The notes under the pieces: model-generated | Seen by the model: only the letters and a program-made list of their open reading frames with translations | The model's database searches: none | What the model was told of the DNA's origin: nothing | Shown here: positions 16,972 through 25,932 of the stretch, in pieces | How the letters are laid out: each line of letters opens with the position of its first letter | How positions within the stretch are numbered: position 1 is the first letter of the stretch | Assembly (NCBI RefSeq): GCF_030813055.1 | Contig: NZ_JAUSTW010000003.1 | Location: 124,001 to 188,000, forward strand | Direction of reading: 5' to 3' | Length of the DNA stretch: 64,000 nt | Source: Neobacillus ginsengisoli | GTDB lineage: Bacteria > Bacillota > Bacilli > Bacillales_B > DSM-18226 | Made by a program: the position numbers and the translations under genes

Positions 16972-17385
16972 ATGCATAGCCACGAATTGTTCCATACCCT
17001 TCATCAGCTTTCACGGCATCTTACCAACAAACTTAATGAAGTATTAAAATCATTTGGACTTTACGGCGCTCAGTGGGCCGTCATTTTTGTTTTGAAATCA
17101 AAAGGTTCCTTAACGCAAAAAGAACTTTGTGAGTATTTATTTGTTGAAGCACCGCCAATGACAAGAACCATTCAAAGACTTGTCAAGCAAGGATATGTAA
17201 AACAGGTGCCCGGAAAAGACAAACGGGAGAAGCACATTCAATTAACTGAAGAAGCACTGAATGAGTATCCAAAGTGGGAAAAGGCTGTTACTGATCATAA
17301 CCAGTCGTTATTAAAAAATTTCCCTGATGAATCCCAAGAACAACTTTTCGCCTTACAAAGCGCATGGTTAAAGAATCTTTTATAA
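16972..17385 (+). CDS. MarR-family transcriptional repressor
   Basis: 137 residues with a winged-helix MarR domain: recognition helix region VEAPPMTRTIQRLVKQGYV at about 57-75, and wing PGKDKREKHIQLTEEA. The start is ATG 16972, with GGAG about 11 nt upstream; the GTG at 16960 sits on the ribosome site itself. It is the first gene of a two-gene unit with the MFS transporter (13-nt gap), behind a promoter overlapped by a palindrome. Likely role: autorepression, and derepression of the exporter by an unknown ligand. Confidence 0.85.
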   Translation: MHSHELFHTLHQLSRHLTNKLNEVLKSFGLYGAQWAVIFVLKSKGSLTQKELCEYLFVEAPPMTRTIQRLVKQGYVKQVPGKDKREKHIQLTEEALNEYPKWEKAVTDHNQSLLKNFPDESQEQLFALQSAWLKNLL

Positions 17386-17398
17386 AGGAGTGCCGAAC

Positions 17399-18601
17399 AT
17401 GAACAAACCTAAATTATGGACAAAGAATTTTATTAGTATTTCCTTAAGTAACTTTTTTCTGTTTTTAACTTTTTATATCCTGCTCGTTACCCTTCCTATT
17501 TTTGCATTAAAGGATTTTCACAGCAGTGCTACACAGGCAGGATTAATGACAACTGTATTTTTACTTTCAGCGATCATATCACGGCCGCTCGCCGGTCAAT
17601 GGCTTGAGAAGGTCGGGAATAAAAAAGTACTGTTAACGGCTCTAATCATATTCGCAGGTGCTTCACTTCTATACTTTTTCCCGAAAACGGTCATGGGTTT
17701 CTTAGCGATTCGTTTGTTACATGGGGTTGGCTTTGGGATGGCGACAACAGCTGTCGGGACCATTGTTGCTGATATCATCCCAATTTCACGCCGCGGAGAA
17801 GGAATGGGATACTTTGTAATGTCGACAAATATGGCGATGGTATTAGGTCCATTTTTCGGTTTGATGGCCATTCAACAATGGGGCGCACAAATATTGTTCA
17901 TCGTAAGTGTGATAGTTGCCTTCGGTGCTTTGGTTACGGGTTTAAGTGTCAAGATTACGAAAACGGAACACTCGAATCAATCAGCTTTTTCCATTCGAAA
18001 CCTTATCGAACCTTCTGCTGTTCCGATCGCGATTGTTGGCGGCTTCCTGGCGATCGTTTATTCTGCCCTGTTATCTTTCGTATCGGTTTATGCAAATGAA
18101 ATTCATCTTGAACATGTTTCAAGTCTTTTCTTTGTGGTCTATGCCATTGTGTTGTTAATGTCTAGACCGTTTACGGGAAAATGGCTGGATCGGTATGGTC
18201 CAAACGTTATTTCCTACCCGGCTATCTTTCTTTTTGCCATGGGAATGTTTGTTTTAGGTAAAAGCGGTGGAGCGGTCACATTCCTCGTTTCAGCCGGAAT
18301 GATTGGTTTAGGCTGGGGAACTCTTTTTCCAACCTTTCAAACGATTGCCATTCAAGATGCTGCACCGAGAAAAAGAGGCTTAGCAACGGCAACCTTTTTA
18401 TCGATTTATGATACCGGCATTGCCTTGGGTTCGTTTTTAGTGGGCTTAGTTGTGGCAAAAATGGATTATAGTTCTTTATATTTCTTATCCTCCTTCTACG
18501 TTCTGATCGGGGCTGTTCTCTATTACTTTTTGCATACACGCAAACGGGCTGTCTCAGAGAAATTAACTAGCCGGGAGAATTTAACGGTAAAAGAGTCATA
18601 A
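17399..18601 (+). CDS. MFS efflux transporter
   Basis: 400 residues, 12 predicted membrane helices, major facilitator fold of the drug:H+ antiporter type (YwoG-like). Motif A-like residues follow helix 2 (RPLAGQWLEKVGNKK), with a repeat in the second half (RPFTGKWLDRYGPN). ATG 17399 has AAAGGAG 8 nt upstream. Co-transcribed with the MarR repressor, so export of a toxic small molecule is the likely role; the substrate cannot be deduced. No hairpin terminator follows within the short gap to the next gene. Confidence 0.85.
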   Translation: MNKPKLWTKNFISISLSNFFLFLTFYILLVTLPIFALKDFHSSATQAGLMTTVFLLSAIISRPLAGQWLEKVGNKKVLLTALIIFAGASLLYFFPKTVMGFLAIRLLHGVGFGMATTAVGTIVADIIPISRRGEGMGYFVMSTNMAMVLGPFFGLMAIQQWGAQILFIVSVIVAFGALVTGLSVKITKTEHSNQSAFSIRNLIEPSAVPIAIVGGFLAIVYSALLSFVSVYANEIHLEHVSSLFFVVYAIVLLMSRPFTGKWLDRYGPNVISYPAIFLFAMGMFVLGKSGGAVTFLVSAGMIGLGWGTLFPTFQTIAIQDAAPRKRGLATATFLSIYDTGIALGSFLVGLVVAKMDYSSLYFLSSFYVLIGAVLYYFLHTRKRAVSEKLTSRENLTVKES

Positions 18602-18667
18602 AACACCTCGCCAATACGCTCTTACTGTAATATAATGGATTGTACTATTATATTAGGAGTGAATATT

Positions 18668-18910
18668 ATGGCCAAGTCCAAAGCCAAAAAACTGCGCGAA
18701 AAGCTGACGCGGGAAGGAAGACTGAATCCTGAAGCAAAGCGAAGTCCCTTTGTTTTTACTGACATGAGAACAAGGACAACCAAGACGAAAAGAGATCATT
18801 TATATCAATTTAAACATAAGAACCATCAATCCCAAGAAGGAAATGATGGTTCTTTTTATTTTGCTTTTCTGCATCAAATTGGTAAGGAAGCACTTTCATT
18901 TACAATTTAA
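18668..18910 (+). CDS. Small basic conserved Bacillus protein
   Basis: An 80-residue, strongly basic hydrophilic protein beginning MAKSKAKKLREKLTREGR. I do not recognise a named family, though the N-terminal pattern looks like a conserved Bacillales small protein. GGAGTG lies 7 nt before the ATG. Oddly, a well-formed terminator-like hairpin with a T tract sits inside the coding sequence (18818-18858), so a full-length message may depend on translating ribosomes opening the hairpin. An RNA- or ribosome-binding role would suit the composition but is speculation. Confidence 0.65.
   Translation: MAKSKAKKLREKLTREGRLNPEAKRSPFVFTDMRTRTTKTKRDHLYQFKHKNHQSQEGNDGSFYFAFLHQIGKEALSFTI
18818..18858 (+). 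terminator. Terminator-like hairpin inside the small basic gene
   Basis: Arms AAGAACCATCA and TGATGGTTCTT (11 bp, perfect), a 15-nt loop, then TTTTTATTTT. It lies about two thirds into the 80-codon ORF. Confidence 0.75.
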
Positions 18911-18966
18911 TCCTATATAAGGTACACTTTATTTATAATAACTATAAATATTAGGAGGTATGTATT

Positions 18967-19530
18967 ATGTTTGATGTAGTAATTATTGGTGCCGGGGCTG
19001 CAGGCGCAAGTGCGGCATTATTTACGGCAAAAGCCGGTAAGAAAACATTGGTTCTCGATAATGATAAAAGCATGACAAAACGAGCATGGATTGAAAATCA
19101 TTATGGCGTATTGGAAATTACCGGGCCGGAACTTATTGAAATCGGTAAAAAGCAGGCAAGCAAATTTGGTGCTGAAATTGTCCAAGCTACCGTTACGAAC
19201 GTTACGAAAATCGAAGCCGGCTACAAAGTAGAAGCTGAAGATAATAGCTATGAAGCTAAACACGTAATCGTTGCAACCGGAGCTTTGGTAAATCTTGCGG
19301 AAACTATTGGATTAAAAACAAAGCCTGGAACTGAACCAAGAATCAAAACCGTGCTGGATGTTGATGCAGCCGGAAAAACAAATTTAGAAGGTATCTGGGC
19401 AGCCGGTACAGTTGCCGGAGTGAGTGTCCATACAATCATTACCGCCGGTGACGGAGCCAAGGTAGCTATTAATGTGGTAAGTGAATTAAACGGCGAGCGT
19501 TATGTTGACCATGATGTTTTAAAAGCGTAA
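18967..19530 (+). CDS. Short FAD/NAD(P)-binding oxidoreductase (thioredoxin-reductase-like)
   Basis: 187 residues. The N-terminal FAD motif GAGAAGASAA and the C-terminal GIWAAGTVAGVSVHTIITAGDGAKVA match the FAD-binding halves of thioredoxin reductases. The intervening NADPH domain with its CxxC redox centre is absent, so a classical thioredoxin reductase reaction is not possible with this chain alone. Short versions like this occur in Bacilli with no firm function known to me. TAGGAGG precedes the ATG, and a structured RNA segment and terminator follow. Confidence 0.75.
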   Translation: MFDVVIIGAGAAGASAALFTAKAGKKTLVLDNDKSMTKRAWIENHYGVLEITGPELIEIGKKQASKFGAEIVQATVTNVTKIEAGYKVEAEDNSYEAKHVIVATGALVNLAETIGLKTKPGTEPRIKTVLDVDAAGKTNLEGIWAAGTVAGVSVHTIITAGDGAKVAINVVSELNGERYVDHDVLKA

Positions 19531-19534
19531 TTTA

Positions 19535-19649
19535 TTAGGAGGAAAATCCTTGGTGGCTGAACGAAGCCACAGCACTTCCTAACGGATATCGTCTATTTTA
19601 TGTTCGAAGACCAGAAGGCGAGAAGGTCGAGTTTTCCAAAAGGTAATGT
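19535..19649 (+). other. Structured 3' segment, possible small RNA
   Basis: Between the oxidoreductase stop and a strong terminator. Hairpin GTGGCT-gaacga-AGCCAC (19553-19570) is enclosed by TTAGGA/TCCTAA (19535-19540 with 19577-19582). GATATCG at 19585 can pair with CGATAT in the terminator loop. There is no convincing ORF, and it matches no riboswitch class I know. It could be a 3'UTR-derived sRNA. Confidence 0.35.
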
Positions 19650-19682
19650 AGAAGGCCACCGATATGCTGGCCTTCTTTTTAT
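19650..19682 (+). terminator. Terminator after FAD oxidoreductase
   Basis: AGAAGGCCA/TGGCCTTCT stem, 9-nt loop and TTTTTATT, at the convergent junction with the aldose epimerase gene. Confidence 0.85.
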
Positions 19683-20545
19683 TGTATGGATATTCGCATA
19701 GTGGTTTTCAAGGCTTTCCCCGGCTGGACTATAACTAATTCTTCTTTTCGATTCAGTTCATTGGTTAATGCCATCCACGGTTCAACACAAACGAAATCTT
19801 GGTCTTTTTCCGTCCACAGGACAACATATTTAAATTCCTCACCATAGGTCAGCACGAAAGTTTTCTTGCGTTCTGGTAATTCAAATTCAATTTCTCTCTT
19901 GGCTGCATCCAAAAGCGCGAAAGATTCCTTCTTTTCCGTCAAATCTAAGCTTCCTTTAATCACTTTAATTTCCATATCATTATAATCCAAATAGGTTTTT
20001 GCATCGGTAATGTATGATAAGTCTTTGTGTGTTGTTCTAAAGTATGGATGAAATCCGGGATACATCGGCATTGGAGAATCGGAATGGTTTATGTATTGTT
20101 GCTGAATGTCTAAACCGCCTGCCCCTATTGTATAGGTGAAAATTAATTCAAAATCAAATGGAAATTCTTTTTTTGTTTCTTGATTACTTTTTAAACATAA
20201 GGTCATCGATGCTTGTTCTTCATTTGCCTTTGTGTTCATTACTTCCCATGGATTATTCCTTGCCACACCATGATTTTTCATTTGATAAACTTTTCCGTTC
20301 CATTCATATTCGCCGTTATCTAATTGACCTGAAATCGGAAAAAGAATCGGGATCCCGCCTCTAATATTTTTATCAGGATTATATAAAGTTTCTTTGTTTA
20401 GGAAAAGCGTTTCTTCCCCGTCTACTCCAAAACCAATAATAATTCCGCCTCGCTCGGGAACTACCTTTAACCAAGATTCAGCTTCTGAATTAACAAGCTC
20501 ATAAACATCAAATTCCTTATCTTTATATACTTTAACTTGATACAT
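19679..20545 (-). CDS. Aldose 1-epimerase family protein
   Basis: 288 residues of the galactose mutarotase-like beta-sandwich fold (LacX/YeaD type). The conserved His regions MKNHGVARNNPWEV (near 94-107) and YPGFHPYFR (near 161-169) are present, along with a late acidic stretch containing CVEPW. It would interconvert alpha and beta anomers of a sugar or sugar phosphate in the cytoplasm; the substrate is not predictable. AAAGGGTG precedes the ATG. It lies immediately downstream of the marR gene and could be read through from it. Confidence 0.85.
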   Translation of the reverse strand: MYQVKVYKDKEFDVYELVNSEAESWLKVVPERGGIIIGFGVDGEETLFLNKETLYNPDKNIRGGIPILFPISGQLDNGEYEWNGKVYQMKNHGVARNNPWEVMNTKANEEQASMTLCLKSNQETKKEFPFDFELIFTYTIGAGGLDIQQQYINHSDSPMPMYPGFHPYFRTTHKDLSYITDAKTYLDYNDMEIKVIKGSLDLTEKKESFALLDAAKREIEFELPERKKTFVLTYGEEFKYVVLWTEKDQDFVCVEPWMALTNELNRKEELVIVQPGKALKTTMRISIQ

Positions 20546-20565
20546 AAGCTCTTTACACCCTTTCC

Positions 20566-21033
20566 TTAATCCAAGTGACTATTACGTTGAATTTCCTTTT
20601 CATGGATCGCAATCGTTTTTTCAATAAAACCAATAATAAGGGATAATTCTTCTTCAGTATAGTGTGAGCATAACTCTGAAAAAGATTTGTTTAACGGGAC
20701 ATAATGCTCTTTGATAAATGCATGACGTTCTTTAACAGGAACAATAATGACCCGACGGCGGTCGTTGGGATCTTTTTCTCTCCTCACATATCCCGCTTGC
20801 TCGAGCCTGTCGATTAAAGCTGTTACAGACCCTGTGCTAAGAGCGGTTATTTTTCCTAACTCACCAGCAGTCAGCGGTCCGACTTCATTCAAAATGTCAG
20901 CCGTTTTAAAATCAGTATGAATAACCCCAAGTGAATGAGCGGCTTTTTGTTGAAAAAGAACCGTTCTCGTGGTTAGTCTTCGTAAACCGCTAATTAATTT
21001 ACTAATGAGTTCAGGATGATTGGACATAGTCAT
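20566..21033 (-). CDS. MarR-family repressor (YusO-like)
   Basis: 155 residues. The MarR wHTH reads LTAGELGKITALSTGSVTALIDRLEQAGY (about 54-82), with wing REKDPNDRRRVIIVPV. It is divergently transcribed from an EmrB/QacA-type exporter, and a perfect 10-1-10 palindrome lies between them, the arrangement of B. subtilis yusO-yusP. Likely function: repress itself and the exporter until a ligand binds. The ATG at 21033 has AAGGAAGG about 13 nt upstream; the Met at codon 3 is an alternative start. Confidence 0.85.
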   Translation of the reverse strand: MTMSNHPELISKLISGLRRLTTRTVLFQQKAAHSLGVIHTDFKTADILNEVGPLTAGELGKITALSTGSVTALIDRLEQAGYVRREKDPNDRRRVIIVPVKERHAFIKEHYVPLNKSFSELCSHYTEEELSLIIGFIEKTIAIHEKEIQRNSHLD

Positions 21034-21065
21034 TGACAGTTTTCATCCTTCCTTTTAAAATTGAA

Positions 21066-21086
21066 ATATCTTGATTATCAAGATAT
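21066..21086. promoter_or_regulatory. MarR operator between divergent yusO/yusP-like genes
   Basis: ATATCTTGATTATCAAGATAT is a perfect palindrome of 10-bp arms around one base. It is of the ATCTTGAT-type recognised by many MarR proteins and is placed to overlap both divergent promoters (for example TTGATT at 21071 with TCTAAT at 21094 on the plus strand). Confidence 0.8.
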
Positions 21087-21187
21087 ACGGTATTCTAATA
21101 TTTATTTTATCTTATTCAATTTTTAAAATAAAGGAGGTTTATTAAAACTATTACATTAAATTTCAGGAATGAATAAGGAGACATTTT

Positions 21188-22714
21188 ATGATAAAAAAAG
21201 ATAATAACCTTAAGTTCGTTGTTGCGGGTCTGCTATTAGGGATTTTAATGGCTGCTATGGATAATACGATTGTAGCGACGGCGATGGGAACAATCGTGTC
21301 AGACCTTGGCGGTTTTGACAAATTTATTTGGGTAACTTCTGCCTATATGGTTGCTGTTATGGCGGGTATGCCGATTTTCGGTAAGCTGTCAGACATGTTC
21401 GGGCGGAAACGCTTTTTCATATTCGGATTAGCTGTATTTCTAATCGGCTCTGCCCTTTGTGGATTAGCGCAAAGTATCATTCAGTTAAGTATCTTCCGCG
21501 CTATCCAAGGGATTGGCGGTGGCGCTCTCATGCCGATCGCCTTTACTATTGTTTTTGATATTTTCCCACCTGAAAACCGTGGAAAAATGACTGGTTTACT
21601 CGGTGCAGTATTTGGTGCAGCCAGCGTTTTAGGACCACTGCTTGGAGCCTATATAACTGATTATTTTAGCTGGCATTGGGTGTTTTATGTAAATGTGCCG
21701 ATTGGAATTGTTTCACTTATTTTGATTGTTCGTTTTTATAAAGAATCTTTACAGCATTCGAAGCAAAAAATTGATTGGGCCGGCGCAATTACTCTTGTCA
21801 TCTCCGTTGTAAGCTTAATGTTTGCCCTCGAATTTGGCGGAAAAGAATATGATTGGAATTCACCTCAAATTATCGGGTTATTTGCAAGCTTTTTCATCTT
21901 TTTCGTTGCCTTCTTCATTGCCGAAATCAAGGCGGAAGAACCGATTTTACCGCTGTGGCTGTTTAAAAGGCGCTTATTTGCGACATCGCAAATTCTTTCC
22001 TTTTTATATGGCGGCACTTTTATTATTCTAACTGTTTTTATACCGATTTTCGTGCAAGCTGTTTACGGCGGTTCCGCTAAGAACGCCGGCTTAATTTTAA
22101 CACCGATGATGTTAGGATCTGTTGCTGGAAGCTCTGTTGGTGGTATTTTTCTTACAAAGACTTCCTATCGAAACCTGATGATTATTTCGATTATTTCATA
22201 CGTGGCAGGAATGTTTTTCCTTGGAAACATGACACCCGATACTGCACGTTATTTAGTGACGGTTTATATGATTCTTGTTGGATTCGGGGTCGGTTTCTCC
22301 TTCTCTTTATTGCCAACAGCGTCCATGCACAATCTCGAGCCGCAATACCGTGGTTCAGCCAACTCTACAAATTCATTCCTTCGCTCTTTTGGTATGACAT
22401 TAGGAGTAACCATTTTCGGTTCCATTCAGACGAATGTGTTTACAGATAAATTGAAGATAGCATTTAAAGGAATGCAGGGAGCTGGAAATCAAGGGGCAGC
22501 ATCGTTTAAAATGGGGGACCCGCGCGAAATATTCCAAGCGAGCGAACGCTCGAAGATCCCTGGCTTTATTTTAGATAAAATTGTTCATGCTATGTCGGAT
22601 TCGATTACACACACATTCATGCTTGCATTAATTCCCATTGTACTTGCAGCCATTGTGATTATTTTTATGGGTAAAGCGCGAGTTCAAGTATCCAAACAAG
22701 TTATGAAAAGCTAA
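21188..22714 (+). CDS. DHA2-family multidrug MFS transporter (YusP/EmrB-like)
   Basis: 508 residues and 14 predicted membrane helices. The DHA2 signature MDNTIVATAMGTIVSDLGG lies in helix 1, with motif A GKLSDMFGRKR after helix 2 and motif C-like GLLGAVFGAASVLGPLLGAYI in helix 5. It is a proton-coupled drug exporter in the cytoplasmic membrane. AAGGAG lies 6-7 nt ahead of the ATG. It is divergent from, and presumably repressed by, the adjacent MarR protein. Confidence 0.88.
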   Translation: MIKKDNNLKFVVAGLLLGILMAAMDNTIVATAMGTIVSDLGGFDKFIWVTSAYMVAVMAGMPIFGKLSDMFGRKRFFIFGLAVFLIGSALCGLAQSIIQLSIFRAIQGIGGGALMPIAFTIVFDIFPPENRGKMTGLLGAVFGAASVLGPLLGAYITDYFSWHWVFYVNVPIGIVSLILIVRFYKESLQHSKQKIDWAGAITLVISVVSLMFALEFGGKEYDWNSPQIIGLFASFFIFFVAFFIAEIKAEEPILPLWLFKRRLFATSQILSFLYGGTFIILTVFIPIFVQAVYGGSAKNAGLILTPMMLGSVAGSSVGGIFLTKTSYRNLMIISIISYVAGMFFLGNMTPDTARYLVTVYMILVGFGVGFSFSLLPTASMHNLEPQYRGSANSTNSFLRSFGMTLGVTIFGSIQTNVFTDKLKIAFKGMQGAGNQGAASFKMGDPREIFQASERSKIPGFILDKIVHAMSDSITHTFMLALIPIVLAAIVIIFMGKARVQVSKQVMKS

Positions 22715-22718
22715 ACAT

Positions 22719-22750
22719 AAGACACTGGATTTGCATCCAGTGTCTTTTTT
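22719..22750 (+). terminator. Terminator after MFS gene
   Basis: AAGACACTGGAT-ttgc-ATCCAGTGTCTT followed by TTTT. Confidence 0.9.
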
Positions 22751-22753
22751 GTG

Positions 22754-23482
22754 TTACCTTCTTTGGTTGCTTAGAAAAAAATAATTAATTTCATAATGTT
22801 TATAGTACCAGTTAAAAGATACTATTAGCCGTTTTTTTCTCTGTTGACTATTTGACTTCATCTGATGGACCAATTTAATTTCATCTATGTTTTTATATAA
22901 TAGGATAAATCCAATCACAGAAATCCCCGATATTACTAAACTTAGCGTTTGATCAATGATGATACTGTAACTGTATGCTTCTATTCCATTTTTTGAAATG
23001 GATTGAATCAGTAGTAGTGCATATAGAAGGTTGTCAATACTATTTATAACGGTCATTAATTTTAAAATGTTTAATGAATTTGTTTCTTTCAGCATTCCCT
23101 TCGTTATTTCCCTGTCATATCCCTGTAAAACCAATATATCTAAGGCAAAATACAAGAAAATAGGCTTATGAATAAAACAACTGGTAAGGTAAAGGAATGC
23201 TAGTCCTATGGAGTAAAAAGCTGAATTCCATAATACTTGTATGGATGAACGAGATAATAAAACCACTGCCATTTCAGCAACAATATTTATGATCAAAAAT
23301 ACCCTCGTGAAATTAAGCCCCCTAGAACGGAACAATCGATAAAAGCTATAGATAATCCCTGGCATATAGGAAAGGATTATTGCAAGATAATCATTGAAAT
23401 ATGGTCTGCACATTTTCCAGATTACAAGTGGAAAAAGGAAGTAAAAAAAAAGATCTAATATCAGGTTCATTTCTTTTCTCAT
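22754..23482 (-). CDS. Integral membrane protein (VC0807-like), unknown function
   Basis: 242 residues with about six hydrophobic segments and a basic C-terminal tail (QQRKKRLIVSFNWYYKHYEINYF). The pattern (two hairpins, a central segment CFIHKPIFLYFALDIL) resembles the VC0807 family of small membrane proteins, which have no assigned activity. GGGAG is well placed before the ATG. Its 3' end lies next to the exporter terminator, so the transcripts converge. It is AT-richer than its neighbours. Confidence 0.6.
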   Translation of the reverse strand: MRKEMNLILDLFFYFLFPLVIWKMCRPYFNDYLAIILSYMPGIIYSFYRLFRSRGLNFTRVFLIINIVAEMAVVLLSRSSIQVLWNSAFYSIGLAFLYLTSCFIHKPIFLYFALDILVLQGYDREITKGMLKETNSLNILKLMTVINSIDNLLYALLLIQSISKNGIEAYSYSIIIDQTLSLVISGISVIGFILLYKNIDEIKLVHQMKSNSQQRKKRLIVSFNWYYKHYEINYFFLSNQRR

Positions 23483-23570
23483 TTAAGGTCTCCCATTTTT
23501 TGTGGACTAGTATACTTTATTTTAACTTCTATTTAATTATGTATTTTTTGACCCAATATTCTATAATCAA

Positions 23571-23605
23571 AAAAGGCATACAGCGAAAACTGTATACCTT
23601 TTTTA
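23571..23605 (-). terminator. Hairpin terminator
   Basis: AAAAGGcATACAG/CTGTATaCCTTTT with T runs on both sides; it serves the acidic-protein gene upstream on the minus strand. Confidence 0.7.
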
Positions 23606-23721
23606 TGTTTACTTGACTTACTCTAAGAATTTCCCTTCTGATAAATCGGTTAGATTCGCTGATAAAACAGTTTAAATTCATTCAAAAGGAAAACAATAGA
23701 TTTTTCACAAAAAGCTTAGAT

Positions 23722-24123
23722 TTATACCTCAAGGTCCTCCCCCTCTTGAACTATATGAAACAAGAGATGTGCGAGATGATGAATCGGTCCGTATTCTTCC
23801 TCATCAGCTTCTTCGTCGATTTCTTCATTAAATTCCAAGTCATTTAAGTAAAGTGCCATAAACTCGTAAAAATCCTTCATCTGGAAGGAGTAGCAGCCGA
23901 CCGGGTCTTCATTGTCTTCTTCATATTGAAGCATCAAATAGGAAACATCTCCATCCGCATCCTCTGCATCGAAAAAGACAAAAAAGCCAACGTTTGTATC
24001 AAGATCAAATAAATGCCTTGTACCGCCTTCCGTTGCTTTATTAAATTCCTCTTGACTTAGTTTTTGAATCTGCATGCTATCTACATTATCTTCTTGATGA
24101 AAGCCAACAATAAATGATTTCAT
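23722..24123 (-). CDS. Acidic cytosolic protein, unknown function
   Basis: A 133-residue, very acidic soluble protein (EEIDEEADEEEYGP near the C-terminus), with no membrane segment or signal peptide. I do not recognise a catalytic motif. Similar acidic proteins in Bacillus genomes are annotated only as cytosolic proteins. AGGAGG sits 5-6 nt before the ATG. Monocistronic, between two terminators. Confidence 0.65.
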   Translation of the reverse strand: MKSFIVGFHQEDNVDSMQIQKLSQEEFNKATEGGTRHLFDLDTNVGFFVFFDAEDADGDVSYLMLQYEEDNEDPVGCYSFQMKDFYEFMALYLNDLEFNEEIDEEADEEEYGPIHHLAHLLFHIVQEGEDLEV

Positions 24124-24174
24124 AATATCCTCCTTAAATAAGCAAATATAGGTTTAGCATACCCAATTTAACAA

Positions 24175-24209
24175 TAAAAAAACGAGAACTGAAAGTTTTC
24201 CAGTCCTCG
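24175..24209 (-). terminator. Terminator of aldehyde dehydrogenase
   Basis: On the minus strand CGAGGACTG...CAGTTCTCG then TTTTTTT, just past the stop codon. Confidence 0.85.
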
Positions 24210-24227
24210 AATGAATTATCTTATGTT

Positions 24228-25712
24228 TTAATTCAACCCAACCCAGACACTCTTCACTTCAGTGTAGTTGTTCAATGCATACGATCCCATTTCCCGGCCA
24301 ATGCCCGATTGTTTGAAACCGCCAAAAGGAGAAGCAGCATCGAATGCGTTGTAACAGTTCACCCAAACAGTTCCTGCACGGAGTCGTCCCGCAATATAAT
24401 GTGCTTTTGACACATCCTTTGTCCAAACGCCTGCCGCCAAGCCATATTGGCTGTTATTCGCACGATCAATTAATTCATCAAGATCTTCGTATGGCAATGC
24501 CGAAATTACAGGACCGAATATCTCTTCCTTGGCAATTGTCATTTCATCACGTACATCGGCAAAAATTGTCGGGGAAACAAAATATCCTTGTTCAAAAGGC
24601 TTTTCTCCGCCGACTAACAGTTCTGCCCCTTCATTCACGCCTTTTTCTATATATCCAAGAACACGGTTTTGCTGCTCAATTGAAACGAGCGGCCCGATTT
24701 CAGTATCCGAGTGTATTCCAAAGCCCTGCTTAATTTTTTGCGCATGGCTTACCATATCAGCCACAACATTATCAAATTGTTTCTTTTGAATAAATACACG
24801 TGAGCCCGCACAGCAAACCTGTCCTTGGTTGAACATTACACCATTTAACGCACCTGGAATTGCTTTCGTTAAGTCTGCATCAGGTAAAATAATGTTTGGT
24901 GATTTTCCGCCAAGCTCCAGCGTCACTCGTTTAAGTGTTTTTGCCGCCTTTTCCATGATTAGTTTTCCGACTTCTGTGGAACCGGTAAAGGCAATTTTAT
25001 CAACAAGCGGATGATCAACAAGCGGCTGGCCTGCTGTTTCGCCAAAACCGGGAACAATATTGACAACCCCTGCCGGGAATCCTGCCTCTTGAATTAGCTC
25101 TGCTAAATATAAAGCTGTTAGTGGAGTTTGTTCAGCCGGCTTTAAGACAACTGTGCATCCGGTCGCAAGAGCTGCTCCTAGCTTCCACATTGCCATTAGC
25201 AGCGGGAAATTCCATGGAATGATTTGTCCAACCACACCAACTGCTTCATGGCGGGTATAGTTAAAGTATGGTCCGTTCACAGGAATTGTCTGGCCTACGA
25301 TTTTCGTCGCCCAGCCTGCATAGTAACGCATATGCTCAATCGCAAGCGGGATATCTGCAGCTGTTGTTTCCCGAATCGGCTTTCCGTTATCTAACGTTTC
25401 TAGTTGTGCAAGCTCTTCTTTATTTTGTTCCATTAAATCCGCTAGCTTGTACATTAATCGGCTGCGTTCTGCTGTACCCATTCTTGACCAAGGACCTTCA
25501 TCAAAAGCTTTACGTGCAGCCTTTACTGCCCGATCAATATCTTCAGGCCCGGCTTCAAAAACTGCTGCAAGGACTTCACCGGTAGCTGGGTTATAGGTAT
25601 CAAACGTTTTTTGAGAGAGACTTTCTACAAATTGACCATCAATATACAGCTTCTTTTTCCCCAATAAGAATTTCTCAACCTTTTCTTTTAAACTGACTGC
25701 TAATTGACTCAA
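24228..25712 (-). CDS. dhaS: NAD-dependent aldehyde dehydrogenase (DhaS-like)
   Basis: 494 residues, ALDH superfamily. Catalytic Cys is in [11 protein letters not shown] near 300, general base Glu in LELGGKSPN near 267, the NAD motif FTGSTEVG near 245, and the C-terminal signature EEIFGPV. It oxidises aldehydes to acids in the cytoplasm; in B. subtilis DhaS acts on 3-hydroxypropionaldehyde-type substrates. The start is TTG, with GGAGG 8 nt upstream. A consensus cre site 56 bp before the start suggests CcpA-mediated carbon catabolite control. Monocistronic. Confidence 0.88.
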   Translation of the reverse strand: MSQLAVSLKEKVEKFLLGKKKLYIDGQFVESLSQKTFDTYNPATGEVLAAVFEAGPEDIDRAVKAARKAFDEGPWSRMGTAERSRLMYKLADLMEQNKEELAQLETLDNGKPIRETTAADIPLAIEHMRYYAGWATKIVGQTIPVNGPYFNYTRHEAVGVVGQIIPWNFPLLMAMWKLGAALATGCTVVLKPAEQTPLTALYLAELIQEAGFPAGVVNIVPGFGETAGQPLVDHPLVDKIAFTGSTEVGKLIMEKAAKTLKRVTLELGGKSPNIILPDADLTKAIPGALNGVMFNQGQVCCAGSRVFIQKKQFDNVVADMVSHAQKIKQGFGIHSDTEIGPLVSIEQQNRVLGYIEKGVNEGAELLVGGEKPFEQGYFVSPTIFADVRDEMTIAKEEIFGPVISALPYEDLDELIDRANNSQYGLAAGVWTKDVSKAHYIAGRLRAGTVWVNCYNAFDAASPFGGFKQSGIGREMGSYALNNYTEVKSVWVGLN

Positions 25713-25767
25713 ATGTTATTCCTCCCTTTGCAATATGTACAACCTTGGAAATCTCGTAAACATTTAT

Positions 25768-25781
25768 TGATAACGCTTACA
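25768..25781. promoter_or_regulatory. cre site (CcpA) upstream of aldehyde dehydrogenase
   Basis: TGATAACGCTTACA fits the consensus TGWNANCGNTNWCA at every defined position. It is close to or just downstream of the promoter region, a position expected to repress in glucose. Confidence 0.75.
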
Positions 25782-25901
25782 TTCCCTTGTTAATATTAGC
25801 ACTTTTAAAAACTAGCAATCAACTAAAAAATGTTCAAATATTCAAAATATTTACGACAGCATTTTTAGACATCTTTCGGTACTGGATGGTTCATAATTCG
25901 T

Positions 25902-25931
25902 AAAAAAAACCGGCCCAAAGGAGGCCGGTAT
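25902..25931 (-). terminator. corA terminator
   Basis: ACCGGCC-tcctttg-GGCCGGT followed by TTTTTTT on the minus strand, 1 nt beyond the corA stop. Confidence 0.9.
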
Positions 25932-25932
25932 A

